The notes: a model not told the origin generated them from the letters alone. 15,791 nucleotides of DNA from DATFAS01 sp035254305 (GCA_035254305.1 DATFAS010000259.1:1-15791), one strand, 5' to 3'; positions 1-6,336 are shown, numbered from the stretch's first letter. Numbers and translations: made by a program.

Positions 1-17
1 ATGAGCATCTAAAATAA

Positions 18-52
18 AATTAAAACATTGATACGGTATTAATGTTTTAATT
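18..52. repeat. Perfect 12-bp inverted repeat upstream of ctaB
   Basis: AATTAAAACATT (18-29) and AATGTTTTAATT (41-52) are exact reverse complements around an 11-nt spacer. The spacer can extend the stem by four weaker pairs around a CGG loop. There is no strong T-run on either side, so it is only a fair terminator for an upstream gene outside the window. A TTGATA hexamer at 28-33 could serve as a -35 box inside it, which would make it an operator-like site, but no good -10 follows at normal spacing. The function is undecided. Confidence 0.55.
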
Positions 53-118
53 AGTAAATAATATTTTGATTGTGGCATCTGTTTTCCTGAGATATCAGAT
101 GTAAGGAGGGGTAACTAT

Positions 119-1045
119 ATGGATTCAACAATGACCTATCAATCAACAGCCATTGATAATGATTCTATTACCGCACCAGCGACAGCTACCTGGAGGGACT
201 ACATACAGGTTACGAAGCCAGGGATCGTTATTTCTAATCTGATGGTTGTCATAACAGGCTTCTGGTTGGCTTCAACTTGGACAGACTCATTTAGTTTCTA
301 TCTTTGTTTGATCACCATCATAGGGAGTACCCTAGTGATGGGAGGATCTTGTGTATTAAATAACTATCTAGATCGTGATTTGGATATTAAGATGGCGCGG
401 ACTCGAACTCGCCCTGTGGCAGCCGGAAGAATTTCTGCGAAAACAGCCTTAATGTATGGGATGGCTTTAATTCTTGCAGGGGTTACTCTACTTGGTTTGC
501 AGGCGAATGCTTTATCTGCCTTGTTTGCGTTAATTGGTGCCTTTGTATATGTAGTTGTTTATACAGCTTGGATGAAGCGCACGACACATCTGAATACGGT
601 GATTGGTGCTATATCAGGTGCTGTTCCACCTATGATTGGCTGGGCTGCGGTGACAGGAAACCTAGAGGAAGGGGCTTGGATTTTATTCATTATTCTATTC
701 CTCTGGCAGATTCCACACTTCTTGGCACTTGCTATGATGAAGGCGAAGGATTATCGAACAGCGGGATATCAAATGCTGCCAGTTGTAAAAAGTGTTCTCG
801 AAACGAAGAGACAAATGTTGTTGTGGACAGCAGCACTTCTTCCTTCCTCGTTATTCTTATATAGTACCGGTATTGTCAGTATTTTTTATTTCTTTTTTGC
901 AGCTGTGATTGGCCTTGGTTGGTTTGCATTAGCTGTTGTTGGATTTTACACGAAAGATGAAATGAAATGGGCTAGGCAAATGTTCTTCTATTCCTTAATC
1001 TATATAACATCGATTTGCGTGGTTATGATGGTGAGTGCAAAATAA
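119..1045 (+). CDS. ctaB: Protoheme IX farnesyltransferase (heme O synthase) CtaB
   Basis: This is an integral membrane prenyltransferase of the UbiA family. It transfers a farnesyl group from farnesyl diphosphate to heme B, giving heme O, the precursor of heme A in aa3/caa3 cytochrome oxidases. The 308-residue protein has the usual length and about eight to nine hydrophobic segments. The first Asp-rich prenyl-diphosphate/Mg2+ motif is N-x-x-D-R-D-x-D (residues 82-89), followed by the family block RTRTRP (94-99). The second is the DYRTAGYQMLP segment (211-221). KPG near residue 33 opens the first helix, as in the family. The ATG at 119 is favoured by AAGGAGGGG at 103-110. No other cta gene lies downstream; upstream is outside the window. 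A short inverted repeat, CATCTG (76-81) and CAGATG (96-101), ends right at the Shine-Dalgarno site. Family assignment is very secure. Confidence 0.96.
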   Translation: MDSTMTYQSTAIDNDSITAPATATWRDYIQVTKPGIVISNLMVVITGFWLASTWTDSFSFYLCLITIIGSTLVMGGSCVLNNYLDRDLDIKMARTRTRPVAAGRISAKTALMYGMALILAGVTLLGLQANALSALFALIGAFVYVVVYTAWMKRTTHLNTVIGAISGAVPPMIGWAAVTGNLEEGAWILFIILFLWQIPHFLALAMMKAKDYRTAGYQMLPVVKSVLETKRQMLLWTAALLPSSLFLYSTGIVSIFYFFFAAVIGLGWFALAVVGFYTKDEMKWARQMFFYSLIYITSICVVMMVSAK

Positions 1046-1081
1046 GAGCAGATAGAATAGTCTTGTTAAGAGCGGAAGTTG

Positions 1082-1105
1082 AGCCCTGCTAGCAGGGCTA
1101 TTTAT
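1082..1105 (+). terminator. Probable intrinsic terminator of ctaB
   Basis: AGCCCTGCTAGCAGGGCT is an exact 18-bp palindrome that folds into a GC-rich stem with a CTAG loop, 37 nt after the ctaB stop. Only a weak, interrupted U-tract (ATTTATCAT) follows, so termination may be partial. An exact palindrome could also bind a protein, but the position favours a terminator. Confidence 0.6.
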
Positions 1106-1256
1106 CATATTGATTCTAGAGAAACTATTTATGGCTTGATAGTGAGAATGTATTTAGGAGAAAATGAGTTTGGAATCATTTTTAAACTAGTCTAATATCT
1201 AAACAAAGTATAAAATTAAGGTATCGTAAGAGTGTACTTAAGAAAGGATGGATAGG

Positions 1257-1988
1257 GTGATTATCCAGGTTAAGGATTTACATAAATATTATGGAACGTT
1301 AGAGGTGCTCAAGGGCATTGATTGTACGGTGAAGGAAGGAGAAGTTGTCTGCGTCATTGGTCCTTCTGGTTCAGGGAAAAGTACATTCCTTCGCTGCCTT
1401 AATGCGCTTGAAGAAATCACGAGTGGTCATGTGATTATTAATGGTCATGATTTGGTGGACCCGAAGGTGGATATTAATAAGGTTCGAACGGAAGTAGGGA
1501 TGGTTTTTCAACGCTTTAACCTTTTCCCACATAAGACGGTCATAGAGAATGTCATGTTAGCCCCTATGAAGGTGTTGAAAGCATCAGAAGGTCAGACTAG
1601 AGAGAAAGCTTTGGCACTTTTGACCAAGGTGGGTCTCAAGGATAAGGCCAATGTCTATCCGGAGAGATTGTCTGGAGGACAGATGCAGCGGGTGGCTATT
1701 GCTAGAGCTTTAGCTATGAATCCCAAAATCATGTTGTTTGATGAACCAACGTCTGCTCTCGATCCTGAATTGGTTGGTGAAGTTCTTTCTGTTATGAAGG
1801 ATCTGGCTAAGGAAGGTATGACGATGGTTGTCGTTACGCATGAAATGGGCTTTGCTAAAGAAGTAGCTGATCGAGTGATCTTTATGGATAAAGGCATCAT
1901 TCAGGAGGAAGGGGTTCCTGCTGAGATCTTTGCTAATCCGAAGAATGAAAGAACGAAAGAATTTTTGGGGAAAGTTTTGTCACACTAG
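1257..1988 (+). CDS. Polar amino-acid ABC transporter ATP-binding protein (GlnQ type)
   Basis: This is the nucleotide-binding subunit of a polar amino-acid importer (PAAT/GlnQ-ArtM family), which powers uptake at the inner face of the membrane. From the GTG at 1257 (243 residues) the Walker A motif GPSGSGKST is at 35-43, the Q-loop Gln at 85, LSGGQ at 138-142, Walker B with catalytic Glu at 158-163, and the H-loop His at 195. All are intact. An in-frame ATG at 1248 adds three residues, but its only SD-like bases abut it. GTG 1257 has AAAGGA 9-10 nt upstream and gives the start M-I-I-Q-V typical of this family, so it is preferred. Importers of this type normally sit beside permease and substrate-binding genes. 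Here the ATPase stands alone between terminators, so its partners must be encoded elsewhere. The substrate (glutamine, arginine, cystine or other) cannot be read from the ATPase. Confidence 0.93.
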   Translation: MIIQVKDLHKYYGTLEVLKGIDCTVKEGEVVCVIGPSGSGKSTFLRCLNALEEITSGHVIINGHDLVDPKVDINKVRTEVGMVFQRFNLFPHKTVIENVMLAPMKVLKASEGQTREKALALLTKVGLKDKANVYPERLSGGQMQRVAIARALAMNPKIMLFDEPTSALDPELVGEVLSVMKDLAKEGMTMVVVTHEMGFAKEVADRVIFMDKGIIQEEGVPAEIFANPKNERTKEFLGKVLSH

Positions 1989-1992
1989 TGGG

Positions 1993-2037
1993 AAAAGTGC
2001 CGTCCAGCTTACGAAAAAGTTGGAGGCCTTTTCTTTT
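1993..2037 (+). terminator. Intrinsic terminator of the ABC ATPase gene
   Basis: TCCAGCTT (2003-2010) pairs with AAGTTGGA (2017-2024), with one G-U pair, around the loop ACGAAA. The stem continues through GCC/GGC and AAAAG/CTTTT with two single-base bulges, and T-rich sequence follows. It starts 5 nt after the stop codon. Confidence 0.82.
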
Positions 2038-2071
2038 GATTTAGAGACATCAGAAAGGGAGGGAGTATTCT

Positions 2072-2863
2072 ATGACGTATGTAGGATTTCTAAAGGGAAT
2101 GACCCATTCCTATGAGAGCCCAGTAGTCTATCATTTGCCTGTGGCCGGCGATTTCATTAAGCTTAATGATTGGTTGGGAAAATCGATTACTCTTTCATTT
2201 CTTGGAGAAATTCAGTGCACTAATTGCGGGAGAGCCATTAAGAAAACATTCAATAATGGGTATTGCTTTCCTTGTGTTACGAAACTAGCAGAAACGGATC
2301 TGTGTATCGTTAAACCGGAGATATGCCATTTTCATTTAGGTACTTGTCGGGATGAAGAGTTTGCACAAACCTATTGTATGATTCCTCATTATGTTTATTT
2401 AGCCGTAAGTAGTGGAGTGAAGGTGGGAATTACCCGTAAGCATAACCAAATGAAACGTTGGGTAGATCAAGGAGCTGTTCAAGCGATTCCCATAGCAGAG
2501 GTTCCTAACCGGAAGATGGCAGGTTTGCTAGAAGTTGCGATCGCAGAGCATTTGGCTGATAAGACTGATTGGAGAAAGATGCTGAAGGGGGATATTGAGC
2601 TTGTTGATTTACTTTCGCTTCGTGAACAAGTCTACCCTTATTTCCCTGATGAATTTAAAGCCTTTTATTTGAAAGAAGAGAGCTGGATAGAATTGGTTTA
2701 TCCTATTTTAGAGAAGGTAGCAAAGATTAAAACCTATAATTTGGATAAACAACCGATTGTTGAAGATCGATTGATTGGCATTAAAGGGCAATACTTAATT
2801 TTTGAACAGGCGGTTTTAAATGTAAGGAAATATACGGGATATAAAGTCCGAATCGATGGATAA
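2072..2863 (+). CDS. DUF2797 family protein with Cys-rich N-terminal domain
   Basis: This protein of unknown function has 263 residues, a normal length for the DUF2797 family as I recall it. The N-terminal third carries paired cysteines C49-x2-C52 and C65-x2-C68, a zinc-ribbon pattern, with further Cys at 78, 85, 92 and 102. The middle section (about 106-135) reads H-Y-V-Y-L-A then K-V-G-I-T-R and, after a short gap, R-W. This is reminiscent of the two-strand core and following Arg of GIY-YIG-type nuclease domains (T5orf172/MUG113 style). A downstream Glu in a helix (L-L-E, residue 154) is where a metal-binding Glu would be expected. That resemblance is my inference, not an established function. 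The ATG at 2072 has GGGAGG 9-10 nt upstream. The gene sits alone between the ABC ATPase terminator and the gcvH promoter. Confidence 0.85.
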   Translation: MTYVGFLKGMTHSYESPVVYHLPVAGDFIKLNDWLGKSITLSFLGEIQCTNCGRAIKKTFNNGYCFPCVTKLAETDLCIVKPEICHFHLGTCRDEEFAQTYCMIPHYVYLAVSSGVKVGITRKHNQMKRWVDQGAVQAIPIAEVPNRKMAGLLEVAIAEHLADKTDWRKMLKGDIELVDLLSLREQVYPYFPDEFKAFYLKEESWIELVYPILEKVAKIKTYNLDKQPIVEDRLIGIKGQYLIFEQAVLNVRKYTGYKVRIDG

Positions 2864-2891
2864 GTGATTTTTTTCCTTCTCTATTCGAATG

Positions 2892-2900
2892 TGTTAAAAT
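2892..2900 (+). promoter_or_regulatory. Extended -10 promoter candidate for gcvH
   Basis: TG-T-TAAAAT forms an extended -10 element 32 nt upstream of the gcvH start. No good -35 hexamer is visible at 16-18 bp spacing, which extended -10 promoters can tolerate. The prediction rests on the sequence word and its position only. Confidence 0.45.
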
Positions 2901-2932
2901 AATCTAGATCATACATATGAAGGAGGATATTC

Positions 2933-3316
2933 ATGAATTTTCCTACCAATGTGAAGTATAGTAAAGAACACGAATGGGTTCGCGTAGAAGGAAATAAGGC
3001 CTATATTGGTATTTCGGATTTTGCTCAATCGGAATTAGGTGATATTGTTTTCGTTGAGCTTCCATCTGTAGGTGATGAAGTTTCTCAGAACGATTCTTTC
3101 GGTAGTGTGGAATCAGTTAAGACTGTATCTGAACTATATGCTCCTGTAAGTGGTAAAGTGGTAGAGGTGAACAGTCAACTAGAGGATTCTCCAGAGTTGG
3201 TTAACAGCTCACCCTATGATCAAGCATGGATGATCGTAGTTGAAATGTCTGATGCAGCTGAACTTGATAGCTTGTTGGATGCAACTGCTTATGAAAATAT
3301 GGTTAAAGAAGACTAA
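2933..3316 (+). CDS. gcvH: Glycine cleavage system H protein
   Basis: This is the lipoyl carrier of the glycine cleavage system. It shuttles the aminomethyl group between the P, T and L proteins. In Bacillota the H protein also serves in lipoate relay, where octanoyl-H protein is the donor for lipoylation of other enzymes. The 127-residue protein has the usual length. The lipoylated lysine is K63 in the conserved E-S-V-K-T segment, and the start K-Y-S-K-E-H-E-W is family-typical. AAGGAGG lies about 6-7 nt before the ATG. It is monocistronic, with its own promoter candidate and terminator, and no gcvT or gcvP is adjacent, which is usual in Bacillus relatives. B. subtilis also keeps gcvH in the neighbourhood of its suf operon, so the location may be ancestral synteny. 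Confidence 0.96.
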   Translation: MNFPTNVKYSKEHEWVRVEGNKAYIGISDFAQSELGDIVFVELPSVGDEVSQNDSFGSVESVKTVSELYAPVSGKVVEVNSQLEDSPELVNSSPYDQAWMIVVEMSDAAELDSLLDATAYENMVKED

Positions 3317-3324
3317 TATTTACT

Positions 3325-3361
3325 AAAAACACCGGGCAGCTCTATGCTCGGTGTTTTTTTT
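3325..3361 (+). terminator. Intrinsic terminator of gcvH
   Basis: A stem of 14 pairs with one G-U, AAAAACACCGGGCA against TGCTCGGTGTTTTT, closes on the loop GCTCTA and runs into eight Ts. The A-rich 5' arm could also allow some termination in the reverse direction. Confidence 0.92.
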
Positions 3362-3490
3362 CCTCAATTATACCAGCCAAGCCAACATTTAAACCTAGGA
3401 AACAAGAATAACCCCTATTAAAATAGAATATAAATCTAGAGTTCCGGGACTGTCGAATTTGACACCGTAGCTGAAAGGTAGGGGGTATCC

Positions 3491-3907
3491 ATGAGTTTCT
3501 GCTGTGGAGCCAGTATGGTCGGGGCGTTAGGTAGCTTGCGTCATTACAAAACATACATCAATAATGTACCGATATTACATTGCCCTGTATGCAATCGTAT
3601 TGACGTCCATCCTAGAGTAGTAGAAGAATACGAGATTCTATCAGAATATGCACAAACAGATGATGCATCTGAAATTGATTTTAAAGAATATGTAAACAAT
3701 GAGTCACTTGAAGGAATCTTTGAAAATTGTACGGTTGTAGATGAAGGGCGAATTGATCAGGTATATCGTCAACAGATTGATTATGCTTTAGATTTACTGC
3801 TTGTTGCCAAACAAATCAAGGATAAAGATTGGGAAGAAAGCTTAAAACAGCGATTAAATAAGCTTAGCGAACGATTAGGTAAATGGAAAAGTCAAAAGCA
3901 AAGATAA
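3491..3907 (+). CDS. YgiT-type zinc-finger domain protein, function unknown
   Basis: This 138-residue cytoplasmic protein has no signal peptide or membrane segment. Adjacent cysteines C4-C5 near the N-terminus and a C31-x2-C34 pair after a two-strand stretch form a short zinc-finger pattern like the N-terminal domain of YgiT/MqsA-type proteins. A C-terminal HTH, as in the MqsA antitoxin, is not seen. Instead, residues 90-138 are a charged, helix-forming stretch (D-Y-A-L-D-L-L-L-V-A-K followed by many Lys/Glu/Arg). No toxin gene accompanies it, so an antitoxin role is not supported. The ATG at 3491 follows a purine-rich SD (GGTAGGGGG). It sits between two terminators, upstream of sigI but not co-transcribed unless through read-through. 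I recall similar small proteins in other Bacillales, all uncharacterised. Confidence 0.82.
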   Translation: MSFCCGASMVGALGSLRHYKTYINNVPILHCPVCNRIDVHPRVVEEYEILSEYAQTDDASEIDFKEYVNNESLEGIFENCTVVDEGRIDQVYRQQIDYALDLLLVAKQIKDKDWEESLKQRLNKLSERLGKWKSQKQR

Positions 3908-3928
3908 AGAAGATAGGACATAAGACTC

Positions 3929-3964
3929 AACCGATTCCTTACGGAGTCGGTTATTATTTTCTTT
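3929..3964 (+). terminator. Intrinsic terminator after the zinc-finger gene
   Basis: AACCGATTCC (3929-3938) and GGAGTCGGTT (3943-3952) form a 10-bp stem with one G-U pair and a TTAC loop. The T-rich tail ATTATTTTCTTT follows. Confidence 0.88.
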
Positions 3965-4031
3965 ACATAAATTTATGCTAACGGACACAATACTCCAAGT
4001 CTTAACGAATGATGTTATGCGAGGTGAAAAC

Positions 4032-4799
4032 ATGTTAAGCCGCTTCCTAGGAAAGCGTTCTTCACACTCCCCGGCAACAAGGGCTCAGCTTGAACAGGAC
4101 GTCCAAATAGCCCAAGAAGGGGACACTGATGTTCGCAATCAATTAATTAGACAATATACACCCTTTATTTCGCAAGTTACCTCAAAGGTATGCAAGCGAT
4201 TTATCGATCCGGCAAGTGATGATGAATTTAGTGTAGCCATGGAGGCATTTAATGAAGCGATTTCTAAATACACGATTGGGAAAGGTAGCAGCTTCTTGTC
4301 GTTCGCTGATCTGGTTATACGTCGTCGCGTGATTGATTATATTCGCAAGGAGTCTAGGCATAGGGGACAACTCTCTTGGGAGCATACAGGTGACCCTGAT
4401 GAGGATTCGGATCAATCACCAGTTGAGACGCAAGCATCGATAAACCAATTTCAATTGGATATGGAATCTAGCTTAAGAAGAGAGGAAATTCAGCATTATA
4501 AAGAGAAGTTAGATGAATATGGGATCAAACTTCTAGATTTGCCTGATATTTCTCCAAAGCATGTGGATGCCAGGCAAAATGCCATAGAGGTTGCGAGAAT
4601 TTTGGTAATGAATCAAGCCTTAAGAAAGCTTTTTCTAGAGAAAAAAAAGCTTCCCATGAAAGATCTCATGAACGAAGTGGAGGTCAGCCGAAAAACGGTG
4701 GAACGAAATCGGAATTATATTGTGGCTATTGCTATTCTTTTAATGGAGGACTACCAATACTTACAAAGTTATTTACAAATTGAACGGAAAGGATGGTGA
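4032..4799 (+). CDS. sigI: RNA polymerase sigma factor SigI
   Basis: This is an alternative sigma factor of the SigI group. It is linked in B. subtilis to heat and cell-envelope stress and in cellulolytic clostridia to polysaccharide sensing. From the ATG at 4032 the product has 255 residues, close to the B. subtilis protein. This start has a good SD (GAGGTG) 5-6 nt upstream. In-frame ATGs at 3975 and 4017 lack one and would give an atypical N-terminus. A sigma region-2-like block runs from about 35 to 105 (N-Q-L-I-R-Q-Y, then R-R-R-V-I-D-Y-I-R-K-E). The SigI-specific C-terminal part includes S-P-K-H-V-D-A-R-Q-N-A (about 154-164) and a helix-turn-helix with S-R-K-T-V-E-R-N-R around 199-207. 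The anti-sigma gene rsgI follows after 5 nt, the standard operon, suggesting coupled synthesis. Confidence 0.95.
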   Translation: MLSRFLGKRSSHSPATRAQLEQDVQIAQEGDTDVRNQLIRQYTPFISQVTSKVCKRFIDPASDDEFSVAMEAFNEAISKYTIGKGSSFLSFADLVIRRRVIDYIRKESRHRGQLSWEHTGDPDEDSDQSPVETQASINQFQLDMESSLRREEIQHYKEKLDEYGIKLLDLPDISPKHVDARQNAIEVARILVMNQALRKLFLEKKKLPMKDLMNEVEVSRKTVERNRNYIVAIAILLMEDYQYLQSYLQIERKGW

Positions 4800-4804
4800 A
4801 AACA

Positions 4805-5920
4805 ATGCAAAAAGGTGTTGTCATTGAAGCAGGGAAAAAGTGGTCAATTGTACTAACACCAGATGGTCAGTTCTGCAAGGTACCCTCTCAGCCGGGTTAC
4901 CTAGAGGGAATGGAAATATCCTTCTCTATTCCTATTCCGGTGTCTACCTTTTCTACGAAAAGAATAATGTCACGGCGTTGGACTCGTGGAGTCTCTGCTA
5001 TCGCTGCCTGCTTGCTGCTCCTTGTATTGATTTTCCCATTCTTCTCAGGAAGTCAAGCGTATGCGGCTGTGACAATAGATATTAACCCAAGTTTAGAGCT
5101 TGATGTTGATCAGAATGCGAATGTAATAGAAATCCAACCCCTTAATGAGGATGGCAAAAAGGTGTTGGAACAGGTTCAGTGGAAAAAGCACAAATTAGAC
5201 ACGGTGGCACTAGATATTATCAAGGCAGCAGAATCAAATGGATTAATGAATGATCAAAATCAGGTTATTATATCTACTACTTTTTATAAAACAGAATCAG
5301 CGGATCAAGGCCAGCAATGGGATTCTATGCTTGAAAATGTTTCAGATAAGGTGGATCAGGGTGTCACCGTAATCTTAGTAGACGGAAATAAAAAATGGTT
5401 TGAAGAAGCTAAGAAGCAATCAGTTCCTCCAGGGTCTTATATGCTAGTGAAGCAGGCTGAGCAGCAAGGAGTCAACCTACAGGTAGACGATATCCAAAAG
5501 GGACAATGGGACAACCTGCCTACAGTTAACGGGGTAAAGGTTATTCATCCAAAGAAGAGTCATCCGAAAGATTCTAGCTCTGAATCACCAGCGCAGGTTG
5601 AGAAGGATACCCAGCCCGTGAATGGAAAGGTCGATAAAAAAGAGGATGACCAACAATCTGATTCTAAAGTGAAACCAAAAGAAGAGCAGCAGCCTTCTTC
5701 TCATTCTGAAAAAGAGCATTCTGAACCTAAGTCAAATAGTCATGGGGACGATAAAGAGAAAAAAAAAATAGAGAAAACCATGGATGATGATGAGTCCTAT
5801 TATAATCATGGTCAACAAAATAAGGTAGAAAAGCATAATGATCATGGTAATAGTAAGGATGAACACGGAAATGATAAGGATAAACAGGATCAAGGAAAAA
5901 ATAAAAGAGACAAGGATTGA
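4805..5920 (+). CDS. rsgI: Anti-sigma-I factor RsgI, membrane protein with disordered outer tail
   Basis: RsgI binds and holds SigI at the membrane. The N-terminal cytosolic domain (about 1-55 of 371, opening M-Q-K-G-V-V-I-E) is the SigI-binding part. One transmembrane helix spans roughly 63-87. The outer juxtamembrane domain starts with D-I-N-P-S, where N94-P95 matches the Asn-Pro position at which RsgI proteins of other Firmicutes are known to self-cleave. From about residue 246 to the end the protein is Lys/Asp/Glu/Gln/Ser/His-rich and looks disordered, as in B. subtilis RsgI. There is no carbohydrate-binding module of the clostridial kind. The ATG at 4805 is preferred over 4793 because the GGTG-containing SD lies 6 nt upstream and the start aligns with the family. 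A run of ten As (5759-5768) lies in the tail-coding part. Confidence 0.93.
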   Translation: MQKGVVIEAGKKWSIVLTPDGQFCKVPSQPGYLEGMEISFSIPIPVSTFSTKRIMSRRWTRGVSAIAACLLLLVLIFPFFSGSQAYAAVTIDINPSLELDVDQNANVIEIQPLNEDGKKVLEQVQWKKHKLDTVALDIIKAAESNGLMNDQNQVIISTTFYKTESADQGQQWDSMLENVSDKVDQGVTVILVDGNKKWFEEAKKQSVPPGSYMLVKQAEQQGVNLQVDDIQKGQWDNLPTVNGVKVIHPKKSHPKDSSSESPAQVEKDTQPVNGKVDKKEDDQQSDSKVKPKEEQQPSSHSEKEHSEPKSNSHGDDKEKKKIEKTMDDDESYYNHGQQNKVEKHNDHGNSKDEHGNDKDKQDQGKNKRDKD

Positions 5921-5923
5921 TGA

Positions 5924-5953
5924 GGCTTGCGTATTTATGACGCGGGCTTTTTT
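5924..5953 (+). terminator. Intrinsic terminator of sigI-rsgI
   Basis: GCTTGCGT (5925-5932) pairs with ACGCGGGC (5940-5947), with two G-U pairs, around a 7-nt loop. Six Ts follow. It begins within 5 nt of the rsgI stop. Confidence 0.85.
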
Positions 5954-5993
5954 CTTAGTTTTTAAAATAGAGAACCAGCTACCCTCCCTTGCA

Positions 5994-6006
5994 TAGTATG
6001 ATACTA
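5994..6006. promoter_or_regulatory. 13-bp palindrome upstream of the microprotein gene
   Basis: TAGTAT-G-ATACTA is a perfect inverted repeat about 20 bp before the SD of the 30-codon gene. A short palindrome so close to a start could be a repressor site or a small RNA hairpin. No consensus sigma-A promoter is visible next to it. GCATA at 5991-5995, with CTATCTA 18 bp further on, only partly resembles forespore sigma promoters. Confidence 0.3.
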
Positions 6007-6042
6007 CTACTCTCTATCTAAATAGCAAGGAGAGTGAACGCT

Positions 6043-6135
6043 ATGATTCAACGAGAGAAAGAGGATTGGATTATTTTTTGGATATCCGTTGGGCTGTTTG
6101 CGGCACTCATTGCCGGTACTGTGCTCACTAAGTAA
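6043..6135 (+). CDS. 30-residue single-pass membrane microprotein
   Basis: The ORF has 30 codons and a stop. AAGGAG at 6027-6032 lies 10 nt before the ATG. The first eight residues are charged (M-I-Q-R-E-K-E-D). Residues 9-28 then form one hydrophobic helix (W-I-I-F-W-I-S-V-G-L-F-A-A-L-I-A-G-T-V-L), and the protein ends T-K. The stop codon is built into a terminator stem, so the transcript appears trimmed exactly to this ORF. That, with the good SD, argues for a real gene. It sits between the sigI-rsgI terminator and the pckA promoter. I do not recognise the family. It does not match CydX or Prli42 as I remember them, though the size and topology are similar. A regulatory or accessory role in the membrane is possible but not shown. 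Confidence 0.68.
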   Translation: MIQREKEDWIIFWISVGLFAALIAGTVLTK

Positions 6136-6158
6136 CCTCCGAATAAACGGGGGTTTTT
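6134..6158 (+). terminator. Intrinsic terminator overlapping the microprotein stop codon
   Basis: AACCTCCG (6134-6141) pairs with CGGGGGTT (6148-6155), with one G-U pair, around AATAAA, and the T-run reaches 6158. The 5' arm begins inside the TAA stop codon. Confidence 0.85.
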
Positions 6159-6308
6159 CGTATAGTTATCGGACTATGCTGTTCACTATTTTCTTTTCCT
6201 ATTAATTATACATATTAATAAAAAATCTTAGAAAACCCAAAAGAAAAAGGCATGCCAAAGTGTCATAAATTCGTCACATGATTTCTGGATAGGAAAGATA
6301 ATTTAATG

Positions 6309-6336
6309 TGGACTAATTCGGCTAATGTGTTATACT
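6309..6336 (+). promoter_or_regulatory. pckA promoter (extended -10) with CcpN-type operator
   Basis: TATACT (6331-6336) preceded by TG-T gives an extended -10 element. TGGACT (6309-6314) is a 4/6 -35 box at 16 bp spacing. The predicted start near 6343 leaves a 55-nt leader. TGTGTTATACT (6326-6336) matches every position of the CcpN consensus TRTGHYATAYW that I recall for B. subtilis gapB/pckA regulation. The promoter call is solid; the CcpN assignment is an inference from the motif and the target gene. Confidence 0.7.

Noticed and set aside
3491..3907. MqsA/YgiT-type antitoxin of a toxin-antitoxin pair
   Set aside because: Only the N-terminal zinc-finger pattern fits. There is no C-terminal HTH and no small toxin gene next to it.
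3961..4010. SigI autoregulatory promoter with a CGAA -10 word at 4006-4009
   Set aside because: The CGAA word is present, but no convincing SigI-type -35 element lies at the right distance, and four bases alone are not evidence.
3975..4031. Upstream ATG starts (3975, 4017) for sigI
   Set aside because: There is no SD before either, and the extra residues do not resemble SigI. The ATG at 4032 has GAGGTG at the right distance and matches family length.
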